Source: Amyelois transitella
Lineage: Eukaryota > Arthropoda > Insecta > Lepidoptera > Pyralidae
DNA: 64,000 nt
Assembly: GCF_032362555.1 (NCBI RefSeq)
Contig: NC_083510.1
Span: forward strand, 6,165,501-6,229,500
Direction of reading: 5' to 3'
The notes under the pieces: generated by a model
Told to the model about the DNA's origin: nothing
Database searches by the model: none
What the model saw: only the letters and a program-made list of their open reading frames with translations
Made by a program: the position numbers and the translations under genes
In this document: positions 13,501-27,100 of the stretch, in pieces
Position numbering within the stretch: position 1 is the stretch's first letter
Layout of the letters: the number at the start of each line of letters is the position of its first letter

Positions 13501-14848
13501 GAAGTAATAACGAAAATAAATAAAAAAAACCCTTGATCGTGCGATTCGCAATTATAAAATAAAATCTTTAAATTCCAGTTCGATAATTATAGTGCCTTAT
13601 CCTTTCGCGGAAGGTCATTACGTTTTCTTACTTACGATTGTTGCATCATTGCATAGAATGACAGATAACGCATTTTTTTATTTTTTTTTTTTACTATGGT
13701 CACTTTTTCTTGAAGAGCTTACTACAATACATATAAGTAGTTACGTTACATATAATCGCGATGCTACCATTGTTAATTTTGTAAGTACGGTTGGATTAAG
13801 TCCCTTGTTCTTCTTTTCTTTCAAATTGAAGGACTTGACTATAAAATTTACTTTAAAAGTTGAATCTCAATTAATATTTTAAAAATCTCCTTATGTTTAA
13901 CGTCTACAACGGTCAACATTTCCTAAATATGATTATAAAATAAACTGAGAAAATAGTGAAGAATGGAATCTTCAAGAAATCTGTTGAAATTTCGTAATCA
14001 CTAGGATTTACAATACAGTCGAAGCTTGGGCAACCATTTGAATGTCAAATGGGCCTGTTTCGAAAACAAATTTTTGTTCCCATCTAGCGGGCATATCGTC
14101 GGTCGCATTACAAAATAATGAAAACATGGAACATTCACTACAGTAAACCCAGTACGGTGAATCATAGAGTTTCAAACACAAACTGTAAGCTGAATGATTC
14201 TGTAGCCCATATAAAACAACCGTGATCTTTGTTTAAAATAGAACTTAACGCTTCAGGAACGTTCATATATCCAATCTAACCTTTTCTTCTGTTCATTTTT
14301 ATTTTGGTACAATACTCCGCCACTTCCGCAATTATGCAATGAAATGTTGAACTTAGCGATTGCCACACTTGAGATTCCACGGGAGTTTTTCTCAAACAAA
14401 ACTTGTTGAGTTAAAGGTTTTGGTTTACAGTAGCTACTTATTATTCCACTAAAGCATAGTCAATGTTCTCAATATTTTAATTTTACATGCATACAAATTA
14501 TAGGCGCGTCGAAGAAAGTATATATATTGTTTAATAATGTAGATAAACTTATTTAACTTATTTAACATTATTTAAAAGGTTCACGTATTATTCAGTATGC
14601 TGGATATATTTATTCGTCGCATTATATAAGGATTATTCGAAGTACGTGCTGAAGCTAGTTCCGTGTTCCACGTGTAAGATGCCAATTTGGCAAATACTCA
14701 ATGCACCGTCAACAAACGAAAACGAGGATTATGTTATTTTCAGATTTTGTGATTTATTGACTGACATTATAAATATTATCTTTCAAGCTATCCCAAAACT
14801 TTCACTTTTATTACTACAAAAATAACGAAGTATGTTTATTTGTTTCAG
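10541..14848. other. Probable first intron / upstream region of Blimp-1
   Basis: No coding exon was recognised. The stretch is AT-rich, with GC/CpG-rich patches at about 11930-12055 (AGTGCGCAGCGCAGCGGTGC) and 12895-12985 (TTGCGCGGGCGCATTGCGC). If the 10-kb block is the promoter, this is the first intron and the patches are candidate enhancers. Confidence 0.4.
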
Positions 14849-14916
14849 GTACAGGTCTTCGTGAAAATAAGCGTATAATGAAAATATTCGTCTGAAAATC
14901 TAGAAATCAATTCAAG

Positions 14917-17900
14917 ATGAGACTGGTAAATATTTACTTATTTTATTATATACATTTTATATAGCATCATGACCTTTTAGATAAAAAAACAACATCATAA
15001 ACACATTTTTTTGTAAAAGATAACATAAATAAATCAATCTTGATCTACATTAAATATTAAATGATTAGTAAAATTTTCTCAAAATATAAATAGGCAAAGG
15101 GGAAGTGTCGGTGCGCAGTGGTAAGTGCGCACTCATCACAAAACTGGGTCAGTAGTAGCACCGCCCCTTTATCGAACGTGGCTTTTCACCCGCTCTTTGG
15201 GAAAATAAACTCTTTACAAAGATCTTAGCTTTCAATATCACTTACACTCATACCGATGCACCCGGGTGTTAAAAGCAGATGCATTCCGTCACAAGACTAT
15301 CTGCATATTTTCGGCATTAGATTCTAGACATTAATTTGGAATGATATGAAACATATTTTTATTATTTATAGAAGTACTCAATCAACTTGATTTTTAAATA
15401 AAAATAGTGTCAATGAAATTAGTAAGTATATTTTACAAGATTTTTTTTTCAACAGTCAACAAGCGAAGACATTCCAAGCACAACAGTGGTGAGTCGCAAC
15501 AGTCCTGCTGTCGCTAGTGTGGTCTCCGGCGCGGGCGCGTACGATGTGACGCGCATGCGCGAGGAGGAATTCGAGCGGCTCACAGTATACATAGTGCCAG
15601 ACGTGCCCTGTGAGAGGGGCACCCCCAACAGGGCAGAGAGGACTCTACCACGCAGCCTCACACTAAGACCATCAGCAGTATTATCTACGCCCAACACACC
15701 GGTAAGAAGAAAGATTTGGATGGTCAAATTTCGTTTTCCTATCATTTCTATTAGAATGATAGTTACAGTTACAATTCTCATTAACCTAAATAACCTAAAT
15801 TTAATTCTGAGTTTTTCGCGCCTCCGTGGTTGCGGATAGCTTCTTTTAGTGCATAAGAGACAAGGCTCTCCACAGAAACATACAACAACAATCAGTTATT
15901 TTGTGTGTACTTCTCCGTGCTGTATAAATAGTAATCTTCCGTGGGCATTTATATAAGTAATAACATCAACAATTATTTCCACAGACTGAGGGTGTTTGGA
16001 GTATCGGAGTGATACCTCGGGGCTCCCGTTTTGGGCCCTTCGAAGGTTCTCGCACTCCCAACAAGCCAAATGACAAAGTTTCCTGGAGATATTATTGGAG
16101 GGTAAGTTTCCTAAAATTTGAATTAGTTCATACAGCTTTAGCCTTTATAGAGCCATCTTAACACTTGCAAGTAAAATCTTTTGCCGTTCTTGTACTCTCT
16201 TAGCAAAAACAACTTACTTTAAACACAGCCCTGGTTGAGGAATCTTGTAAAAAATATGGGAGACTAAATTAAACACGCTATATTATTAATCATAAATATA
16301 CCAACTTACTACTAACTAACATTCGAGTATGCAAGCAAGCTGTTCATCATTGCTTATCTAAGCACTATTCTTTTCTCTAACTAACCTATTCCTTTATATT
16401 GGGCCAGGTACAGGAAACTGTCAGACATCATACATATGGAAATATTAAGGTGAGATTGGGTTCATATTAGAAATATTTTATAGAATAATACAATGCAATA
16501 GTTTTAATATAATTAATATTCCTTGAGGTATTCGCATACCACAAGTCTCGAAGTAACTTCGGCGCTAGATAAATTAAAAAGATTAGATAAATAAATAAAT
16601 ATTTATAACGTACCAATCAAAGTTGTAACTTCATCTTTAACTATGTAAGCAACTTCTTGATTATAAACTATTTTCGTGGAGAAAGGTTCCGAGATCTTCT
16701 AGATCAAAAGTTTATCTAATTATTCCGTTGTTATACAAGTGACATTAGTCCTTGACTCCTACTAATGCTGCTATCAGTTGCACGCGGTCTGCAAATATCC
16801 TGCACGTGCCACGTGTTTCATCGAAAACGTTACGCTAACAATGCATGTAACACAACTTGCTCTTCAACACATGCAAAATTTAATATAAATTCATGATGAT
16901 TATTATTGGTTGTTAACAGTTCAGCAACGCATTTTATTATCCTTTAATATTGATACATATAACAACATACGAGTATTATTGATCCTAAAGCTATAATGTT
17001 GGCGGAATACCTACTTGAAAAGCTTTCATCTGATAAACATAAAACAAAAGAAGCAACTCCGTTGATTATTATACTAATAACTTCAGTGTTACTTTCTCGC
17101 ATTTTTAACGCTTATCTAATAATAATTTATGTTATTTAATTACAGATATTCAAAGATAGCGACTACTATTACCTGGATGGGTCGGACACGAGTATCGCGA
17201 ACTGGATGAGATATGTGGCTTCTGCGTACTCGCTACCCGTCATGAACCTGGTCGCCTGCCAGCATCAGGAACACATCTACTTTTACACTATTAGGTAAAA
17301 CTTCTACTTTTTTCACTAACTCAATTTCACTTTTTATATTTTCAAACACGAGACAATATTCGCAACTAGTCTCAATAGATCACACAAGTTATCACAAATG
17401 TCAACTATTCTAAATTGATGCATTTTTCTAAACCTGATTTTTATTTATTTGTTACAGAGATATTATGCCAAATGAAGAACTTATGGTCTGGTATTGTAAA
17501 GATTTTGCGACAAGGCTTGGTTATGATATTGATCCTGAACGAGCGACATATTCTATATGTAAGTATAAATTCAGCTTAATGTTTTAGGAACTTCAATATT
17601 GTGAGGACAAATTGATTGTTTTAATTTTATGTGCAATAACATTTTGTTTTGTTTCTATCTTTGTTTGAGATTAATATTTGACATTTTTACAGGCAAAGAA
17701 GAAACCATCAAAAAAGCATATGGAATACCACCAGCCCCGGTGCATCCAGAAATTGCTTTTAATCACATGAAATACGTTCTGGGTCTTACAAATGCAAAAG
17801 AATTGTTAGAAGCTGAAATACCGAGTCGTCGGAGAAAACGTGAAGCTAGTGATCCACCAAGGGAAGATCGAATCTCTAACAAAAATGAAAGAACTATTGT

Positions 17901-20501
17901 AAGAACTGACATGCAAGCAAATATCATTCACACAAAATCAGAAAATCAAATAATTAGCGAACAATCACCTTTATCACCGAATGGGTTGATGCAGCCACCT
18001 TCTCCAGTTAAAATAAATCACAGGGATAATCAAACTCTAGTTATTCACCAACAAAAGGAAAGTACAGCACATGTTGTTGTTCATCATCTAGAAAATCCAA
18101 GAATACATAACAATCGTTCACCAGCACAAAACCAGCATATCAGGGATATGCGTGGACCGTCTCCAATGGCACAGAATCATCAAGATAAAATGGAAAGCAA
18201 ATCACCGAGTATGAGTCATTGTGGACCCCCTCATTACGAACACCAACTTACACCTAATGATGAAGGATATCATAGCAATGGCTACCATGATGATTTTACA
18301 CCACCAGAAGATTCTAGTGATTCAGATGTCGAAAACTATGTATTAGATTGTTCAAACAAAACAAATGAACCTAAAGAAACTGTAATAGTGCAAAAAGTAG
18401 ATCAAGAAATGCATCGTAATGAGTATAGAAAAGTGAAAATAAAAATGCCAAGAGCATACCAATATCAAAATCACAAAGACATGGATTGCGAAAGTGAAAA
18501 AGAATTAATTATAGCCGAAGAAGTAATGGATGCCTCTCCCCAAAATCTTTCGCCGCCAAGACGTGATCCAGCGACGTCAACTGTGATTGTATTGGAATCG
18601 TCACAAAACACAATTGTACCTATAAATAAGCCATATTATGAGAACGGCACGATTTCACCAGGACCGCCACCAGCTTTTATGAGGTATTCTCCTCCAGACA
18701 CGCGAATACTCGAAACTATTCTAACTGGTAACAGGATCGATACTAATAACAATGATCCAAATCGTCGTCAACCTAATGCGACCCCGCCACCATCATCTCC
18801 TACAGAGATGGCGTATTCTTACAAGAAAAGCCAAAGATATGGCAACGCTTGTAGCCCGGACTCGAGCTCCAACCTCACGCCACTGCCCTCGCTGCTGCCA
18901 CTGCCACAGCAATTGCCAGTACCCAGTGCTGCTTCTGTGTATTCATCATCGCCACCTCATACCATTCCACATACAACGGAAATAAGAGAAATCAGAGAAA
19001 TTCGTGAGATACGAGAAACTCGTTATGAAAGTCATTACCCTAACTACTCATATAACTTATATTCTCCATCAAATTCGACTATTATAACTCAACTAGGCTC
19101 TCCTCCAAACAGTTACTCGCCCACCGTTACTTCTACACATCAATATGAAAGATCCCAAAATGGACAAAGCAACCATCACTATCCATCGTCGACGAGCGTA
19201 ATTACTCTAAAGAATTGCTCTCAACTGAGTTTAATTCAAAATTCAAACATGAATAACCAACTTGTGCCGCAACATGGAAGCATGAGCCCCGACGGATCCT
19301 GCGGTCTTATGGTTGCTCCAATGAGTCCTAACTCTCAAGCTTCTCGAGGATACAGAAGTTTGCCTTATCCACTGAAGAAAAAAGATGGGAAGATGCATTA
19401 TGAATGCAACGTATGTTGCAAGACATTTGGACAGCTATCTAACCTAAAAGTGCACCTGAGAACCCACTCCGGTGAGCGACCTTTCAAATGTAATGTTTGC
19501 AACAAGTCTTTCACGCAATTAGCTCATCTACAAAAACACCATCTGGTGCATACAGGGGAGAAACCCCACCAATGTGATATTTGTAAAAAACGATTTTCTT
19601 CCACATCGAATTTAAAAACTCATTTACGCTTACATTCTGGGCAAAAACCGTATGCCTGTGACTTGTGTATGCAGAAGTTCACTCAGTTCGTTCACTTGAA
19701 ACTTCACAAGCGGCTGCACACTAACGACAGGCCGTACGTCTGCCAGGCTTGCGATAAGAAGTACATAAGCGCTTCCGGACTCCGCACTCACTGGAAAACT
19801 ACCAGCTGTAAGCCAAACAATATCGAGGAAGTTCTAGCCATTACAAACGCTGCCAACACTGAATGTATCGGTGAGTTCAAAATCACTTTTCAATTTATTT
19901 GTTAATTTTATTTATATTAATAGCCACTTTCACTTTTTATTTTTATCTGGATTTGCGGACAACTATAAAAAGGTTTTATTTACAATAAAGCCGCAATAAT
20001 TTAATAAATACAAATTAATGATAATAAAAATTAAGATAGTCACTATTATTTCAATGAGAGTAGTAAAACGCGAGCGAAGTCACAAGAGCGACTGCAACTC
20101 GCTGCACTTTCTCTCTGTAGGTGAACCGCAACTTTCACTTGCGCTCTCGCTGAACGAGCCGATTTCATTTTCGCGTGCACTTTATAGGTTCCGTCGACAA
20201 AGACTGCCACGAGAGAGAGGCCCATGAAGCATACGAGGTCCACTCCCCATCACAGGGCGGGCTGGTGGGAGCCGGTGGGGCGCGCCTGGCGTTGTCACAC
20301 GACGTGGTGCTGGGGGCGCACGCACACACCACAACGCCGCACCTGGTGAGCGGGCACGGGCCGTTGTCGCCGGCGCACGCGCAGTACCGACAGATGGCGG
20401 GCGAGCACGAGCCGCCAGCGCAGCACTATGGCTCGCCGGCCGCCGAGCCCCGTCCTAGCGTCATCGAGTCCAGCCAGCCCCTCATCATAGAATGTACCTG
20501 A
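14917..20501 (+). CDS. Blimp-1: PR-domain zinc-finger transcriptional repressor Blimp-1 (PRDM1)
   Basis: This is a sequence-specific nuclear repressor; in insects it acts in the ecdysone timing cascade and in tracheal and cuticle development. Coding exons are 14917-14925, 15456-15701, 15985-16101, 17146-17294, 17458-17558, 17693-19870 and 20188-20501. All junctions are GT-AG and phase-consistent, giving about 1037 residues. The start (MRL) lies in an exon beginning at 14849 and has an in-frame TGA at 14893. The PR domain covers about residues 45-200 ([58 protein letters not shown]). The middle is long, low in complexity and rich in Pro, Ser and His, with an [13 protein letters not shown] repeat. 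Five fingers at about 777-915 follow the Blimp-1 order ([52 protein letters not shown], then a C2HC finger). The 105-codon last exon is GC-rich, unlike the AT-rich exon before it. The family assignment is secure. Confidence 0.95.
16408..16449 (+). other. Blimp-1: Candidate 42-nt in-frame cassette exon of Blimp-1
   Basis: It is flanked by a pyrimidine-containing acceptor (TTGGGCCAG) and a strong donor (AAG^GTGAGA). It is 42 nt long, phase 0 on both sides and free of stops, encoding [14 protein letters not shown]. If included it would add 14 residues inside the PR domain between YYWR and [12 protein letters not shown]. The direct join without it matches vertebrate PRDM1 better, so any inclusion would be alternative. 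Confidence 0.3.
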
Positions 20502-21200
20502 GCCTCGCCGCCGCTCTCCTCGCATCACACTCACGTCGGACGCATGTCCCCCGCCGCTCCTTGTGATTCAAATTTTGTGATTCAGCAAAATAATTGTGCA
20601 TAAACAATACTGTGGCGAGTGATGACTCGCTGCATTAAGTGGCTATGAGATTACGATATGAACTCTAAGATGTATAAATTGTAAAAATGTAAATTTAAGT
20701 GCGACGTTAGGTACTAAGTACTTAAATAGATAAGTCTCATTGGGAGAGTGTATTATATTGTATGAATCATTTGCGTACGTTATACCTAAGGTTTCAGCAG
20801 CCCTTGTTATACTAATGCTCAATTTTATACGTGAAATTATTTTATTGTAAATAGGATTTTGTGACATCGACTTTAAATAATTAGGTTTTCTATGCAGTGT
20901 AGCTATCTACACTAAGATACTATTATGTTTATCGTGGTGTAATATGTTTTTCGGCAATATACTTTGAAAAGTGATACAACTAATATTACGGTTGATCATT
21001 TATTGACTTAGAATTCTATTATCAAGAAGCAACTTCAAATCGCCTATGGGATACGACGAGAGTTTGTAACACCAAAGAAACAGGCCCAGAGGGCGATCTT
21101 AGTACACCTCTCACGCATCCATCGCGTCTAATCTTCCATAAATCCTGATTAAATAAAACAATAGCTATTCATTTCAATAAATAAAAATTCAACGTCACTG
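20502..21200 (+). other. Blimp-1: Blimp-1 3' UTR with poly(A) signals
   Basis: AT-rich sequence follows the stop codon. AATAAA occurs at 21152-21157 and 21176-21181, the nearest good poly(A) signals. Use of a signal further downstream (for example near 22677) cannot be excluded. Confidence 0.5.
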
Positions 21201-23990
21201 TTTAGTGGTAAGTGCCAAAAGCACATTTATAAAATATATTTATAAGTTATCCTAAAGAGATGTCGGTTTAGTGTTTTAAATTGTTGTTCCTAATGAATAA
21301 TTGGAAAGTAAGCGCGTATGAGCAAAAACTTAATTCTAATGTTATTTAGATTAAAATCGACAAATCGTGTACATTATCCCTACGCTAGAACAAATGGTGC
21401 TTCACATCGTAGAGTAGTAGTCGTCTGCAGCTGCCTGACACGACATTATGTCTTGGCAGATGGAAAGACTAATTACTACATTATTGTAGAATTGTAAACA
21501 ACTCGAGCCCTTCAGTCTTACTTTCGAGACTTCAGTCGTTTTTCAAAGCTCGAAACTTTCATAATCTAGTATTCACACTTTCATTGATTACTACAAAGAC
21601 TTGAATCACTCTAGAAATGAAGCAATACAATAAATGACTCTGGCTTAAGAGACTTCAATTTGAAAGTCTCAAAACTAAAATTAATCAACTCGAGTTTTTA
21701 CAACACTACTACATTGTAATGTTAATACACCGAGTCTACTAGTTACTATTTTATATTCCAAAATTGAAGTTATTACGGTTCTCCTATTCGAAAAGGCTGA
21801 GATAAATATGTAATGATGGCGAATATTAAAACTAAGTAGGTATGTCTACTTATAATGCGTCGTGCGCCTAGTACGAATATTGTGGAGTCTATTAAAATAT
21901 AGCTTATATACGTGATGTAAAACCAAACGATAGCATTTTATATATTTCTATTGTTCGTACGATTAAGATTTACAAGAAAACCCTAGTAGATTATAACTTG
22001 TATGTTTTGTACTATTTGTCTACCTGCTAAAAATTTTGCAATAATCTTAATTAATGAAATACTAGAACTTACTGCAAGATATATTTTTTATTTTTAACAT
22101 GAAATATGTACTACTTTATTCTAACAGAATTTTTTTTAAAAGCTTTTTTTCAAAATATTGTTTAAATTGAAAATACATACTTTTGTCAACATAAACTACT
22201 CAGTTGATATCATAACTTTCAATTTTTTATCTACCCCGTTCGTGGTTTATGAAACATAAACGTAATATAACTAAAACAGTATGTGATGTTACATTGTGAG
22301 CACTTTTAGAGATTTCCTAAATAATATTATTAATAGTTTATTCAAATCTCTAAACGAGATGCATCATTTTCATGCTGTTAAACTACTTAGTACTTACCTT
22401 TATTTGAATAGTTTAACAAATATTTTCTGATTTTAATATTTACAGGGTTTATACAAAATGTGCGAAAATTCCGAATGTGTACCTACGAACATTTTACTGT
22501 ATAAATTTACGAAATGCAGGTAATGAACTAGTTCGTCTAAAAACGAATACTTAGTCGCTAAAGTGTCACACGACACGATAAATGTGGAATATATAACTTA
22601 ACTCATCGATTTAGACAAACTAACTACATACTTGCTTCTAAAATATTTTTATATTTCTTAGAACAATCCGTTTTTTACAATAAAATGTTGCATGTGATAA
22701 AATATTGTTAGTGATTTTCATATTTCGGCTAGATTTTCAGTGATTCCATGAAATATTCGTATCTATTAAAAGTTTTTAATATTAAAAGAAATATCTCAGT
22801 CATACCTGTTCATTACAATATATACCTTAAACTTCTCGCCATTCCTTATGTTGTTCATAGATATATTGTCTAAGTATGTATATTTTTGTTAAAGTTTTAA
22901 ATATATAGGTTTTATGATGTTTTCGTAAACACGAAGCCAGTCATTTAATCAATTTGATGTTTTTCTATAATTAATGAATTACACCTTTTAAAGTATCTTT
23001 TGGTTAATCTAAGATACTGTTATTTCATATTGACTGGTATCGTGTAATCCAGGCATTAGATTTTTGATTACCCGCACAAATACGGGCATAATTTTACTCA
23101 AATTTTTCGATTTGTTTCATGACCCGAGTGATATTTTTAGACATTTGTATTAAGGTATACTATGAAATAAAACTCAGTTCACGTAATACTGTCATTATAT
23201 TTTGTCTTAATTTTGCGTCACTGTACATATTTCCGATTGTGATTACACTTTATTCGGTATATTTCAAATCATCTATAATAAAATATCAGTCATTTCTATA
23301 TATCAATCTTGTATAAAAAGTACCATCTAAGAGACCTAGATCATATTTGTAAGTACAATACCTATCTATGGTACAGAAAGTAATGAATGTATCACTACGT
23401 ATCGATAAATATTTCCGCTACAATATTAATGTTATAAAGGACTCACATACACCTATAATGAGTATTGTAATAACTTAAAGCGCCGGAACTTACCTACTTG
23501 ACTATAAAAGGCCTGTAATTTTATACACATTGACCGATAAATTGTTTTACTACACTGAATCCATTAAAACAGGATAAAATATAACATTGTTGTTTTAATT
23601 ACATCTTCCTCGCCCTATCTTCTTTTGCTCTGTTTTCATGATTAAATCTATCTATCTATTCAGTATAACAACAAATTATTAAGTACCATTTTTTTAACAA
23701 AGATTCATGTTTGTATTGAAGTCCAAAAAAGAAATAGTTAAATAAGAAATTAATGACAAAGAATTTTGCTTAGCAGTGTAAGCATAAATGGCGAAAGAAA
23801 GTAAACTGCTAGTTAGGAATCTATAAGATTGTGTTCCTAAATAAAAATTTGCGAATCTTAAAACTTTACTGCCGTATCATAATGTGTAAGATGCAAACCA
23901 CCTGAACTATTCCCTCTTGTGGACTAAATTCTTGTGATCAGCGTATGGTTATTGAATCAGGATGGAGAAATAGGGCTTAATTCTACAGAC
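21201..23990. other. AT-rich spacer, no gene seen
   Basis: It could be distal 3' UTR of Blimp-1 or intergenic DNA. No open frame with a recognisable domain is present. About 23590-23660 ends in ATCTATCTATCTAT and looks like a short LINE or SINE tail. Confidence 0.5.
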
Positions 23991-24002
23991 ACCTTAGTAT
24001 CT

Positions 24003-24090
24003 TTCCCGGGGGAGTAGGTAGAAAGTACATTTTTCCACTTGCCACGATCCCTGCATACATACTTCTTTCGCCCACACACATTTCTTACAT
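24003..24090 (-). mobile_element. LINE 3'-end fragment
   Basis: On the minus strand this resembles the end of the LINE ORF at 40.4-40.5 kb (GATCGTGGCAAGTGG and flanking bases), with mismatches. It is a severely truncated, decayed copy. Confidence 0.5.
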
Positions 24091-24148
24091 CTACATCCAA
24101 AGTCTACAGATTGAAAAAAATAAAACTTGGTTCTCTATGTAATTTTCA

Positions 24149-27100
24149 TTAATTGTTTTTTGTTTCTGTTTCTTGGTTCTCGTTCTCTTTGACAAGTTCT
24201 TGTGCGTTACATTTCTTGTAGTGTGTTCGCATATTGGAAGACTGGGTAAAAGAGAGTTTGCAACGCGGACATGAGTAAGGTTTGGCGCCAGTGTGGAAGT
24301 TCAGGTGAGATTTGAGGTGGTGCTTCTTGGTGAACGACTTCGGGCACAAAGAACATGAGAACGGCTTCACTCCTGTAATTCAAATATTGAATATGAGTCT
24401 AAAGATGTGATTTCATCGTGAAAATACTTTTCGAAAATTTCGGTAGATAGCCACTTACTAAATATCCGAAGTTGAAAAAATTGTGCGCCTTGTGCCACAA
24501 AAAGAGCAATTTGGAGCCTAAGCACAAAGTAAAAATAAAACCAATTTTGCCTACATTGATTAAGCTTAGATAAATAAATAAGGCAAAACATTTATGGAAT
24601 ACTGATCATCTTCACGTCAACAATAAATAAATAAATTTAGTACATACATACATATGGTCACGTCTATATCCCTTGCGAGGTAGACAGAGCCAACAGTCTT
24701 GAAAAAACTGAATGGCCACGTTCAGCTATTTGACTTAATGATAGAATTGAGATTCAAATAGTGACAGGTTGCTAGCCCATCGCCTAAAAAGAATCCCAAG
24801 TTTGTAAGCCTATTCCTTAGTCGCCTTTTACGACATCCATGGGAAAGAGATGTAGTGGTCCTATTCTTTTTTGTATTGGTGCCGGGAACCACACGGCACA
24901 AATAAATTTAGTGAAGAAGTTTATCACAAAAACCTAGCAGAAAAATTTAATGCTAGACTCTAGACTCTATAATCTGCATCGCTAAAGCTGTAAATTCTTC
25001 ACTGACCGGTGTGTAGTCGCAGATGAAGCGTCATATTGGAGCGGTCTGCGAACCGCTTATCGCAGTGAGGACACGCGTAGGGGCGCTCGCCGGAATGCGT
25101 CCGCTGGTGCTGCTTCAGTAGCATCTTGCGGGAGAATGCTTTGCCACATTGTTCACAAACGTGCGGCTTTACACCTGACAAAATATATTTCCATCAAGTA
25201 TATATAACAAATACTACACTCTACTGTTTTTACTCATTGATTTAAGGAAATTATCTTGGTGCTCGGGGACACTGTCAGGTAAAACGCTTCATGCGGGATA
25301 GAGATATTTTTGATTCGATTTTACCTTAGCTAAGATACGCTTAGCTTAAATAAGTTAATTCACGTTAAATATATATTTACAATACAATACTCCAGAGAAG
25401 TGTAAACGCAAGTAAAATTGATGCTAGAAGGATAAACATATTCTTTATATTTTTTTCTTAATAAAATTATAATTCAATTATATTATTTATCTTGCTCTAC
25501 GCCATTTCCAATCTCCTGTTTGGTTTCCTTCCACCTAATGGTTGACTGGAAGGTATTGCATTAGCGATAAGTCCGCCTTTGTACCATCACTATCCGTTTT
25601 GTGTTGTTTTATATGTTTTACTCTTATGGTGCAATAAAGAGTTTTATCTATCTATCTATAATTTACCTGTATGAATTCGAACATGCATGTTGTAGGCAAC
25701 GCGCTGATTAAACGACTTTGGACACATCGAGCACTTGTATTCCTTGCGGTTTCTGAAAACAAAGAATTTTTATTACATAAATATACCTATCACACAGCAA
25801 TCTTTGCCTGTATTGGTCATTGGACAGAACCGAGATGAATTATACATACAGTGCAATAGAAATTGAAAGAACGAACCAAATAAAATTAATAATGTAAATC
25901 ATTTCTTATAGCTTAACATCTTATTTGTCGATAAAGCAACGAATTATGATGTTATTTATGAGTACACGTTTTTTATAAAAGTAAAGACCCCCTGACAAAC
26001 ATGATGCACTTATAGGACTCAAACTCTTAACATAATAGCGCTACATAATATATTCTCTCTGCCCAAAAAGTTTCGATGCCTATAAAAATTATAATGTTGC
26101 TTTGTTTAGTAATTTCTGTTTTTTTTTTCTGTTTTCTATATATTATTATTAGGCACGTGTAATACTAAAAAAATGTTTTTCAATTTAGAAAACACATAGA
26201 CATAATCTTCCAAGCAGAAGATTTTCTTAAATCGATTAATACCTATAGCTTTTTCAAAAAGGATAGTTGGTTCGTTCGTTTACACATCTTACAAACCTGT
26301 GAATCTTCATATGGCTGCTGAGGTAACCTCTATCATTGAAGTACTTCCCGCAGACAGTGCACGTGGCGGCGAACTCCTTGGTGCCCCGGTGCACGGACAT
26401 GTGGTATCTGAAGTTGCGAAGTTGCGAGAACGTTTTGCCGCACTCGCCGCACGAATACCGCCCCGCTGTCGCGTGGACCCGCGAATGTTCCGTGAGGCCC
26501 TCACTGTCAGGAAAAGCCTGAAAAGTAGTCAAGGTAATATATGAAATTATTTCGTTCAACAGCTCATGATTTAAAAAAAAAATCTTGTCTGAAAAGGGCT
26601 GAACATTTTTTTACTGCCGTGTCTATGACTGTTAACTTGAATCCTAACATCAGTCAAATTAGCTAGGTATACATTTTATTCTACTTATTTCTTTTTAATT
26701 TTATGAATTGCAAATGCTCTTATTTTATGAAAACACAACTTTAGTAAGTAAAAGTATCAAGATGTGTTCTTCTCACTTTTTAAAATTTTACCAGGCATCT
26801 AAATCAGCTAAACCTGGCCTTTAAATGATTTGAAGACTGTTGGCCCTGTCTACCCCGTGAGAGATGGACGTGACTATATGTATGAATGTACCTAAATCTA
26901 TTAAAAATCAAATCAACGGCAACATATTATAAAAGAAGAACCTATATCTCTTATATATAAAATTCTCGTGTCACAATGTTTGTCTCCGTACTCCTCCGAA
27001 ACGGCTTTACCGATTTTAACCAAATTTTGCATGCATATTCAGTAGGTCTGAGAATCGGCTAACATCTATTTTTCATACCCCTAAATGTTAAGGGTTGTCC

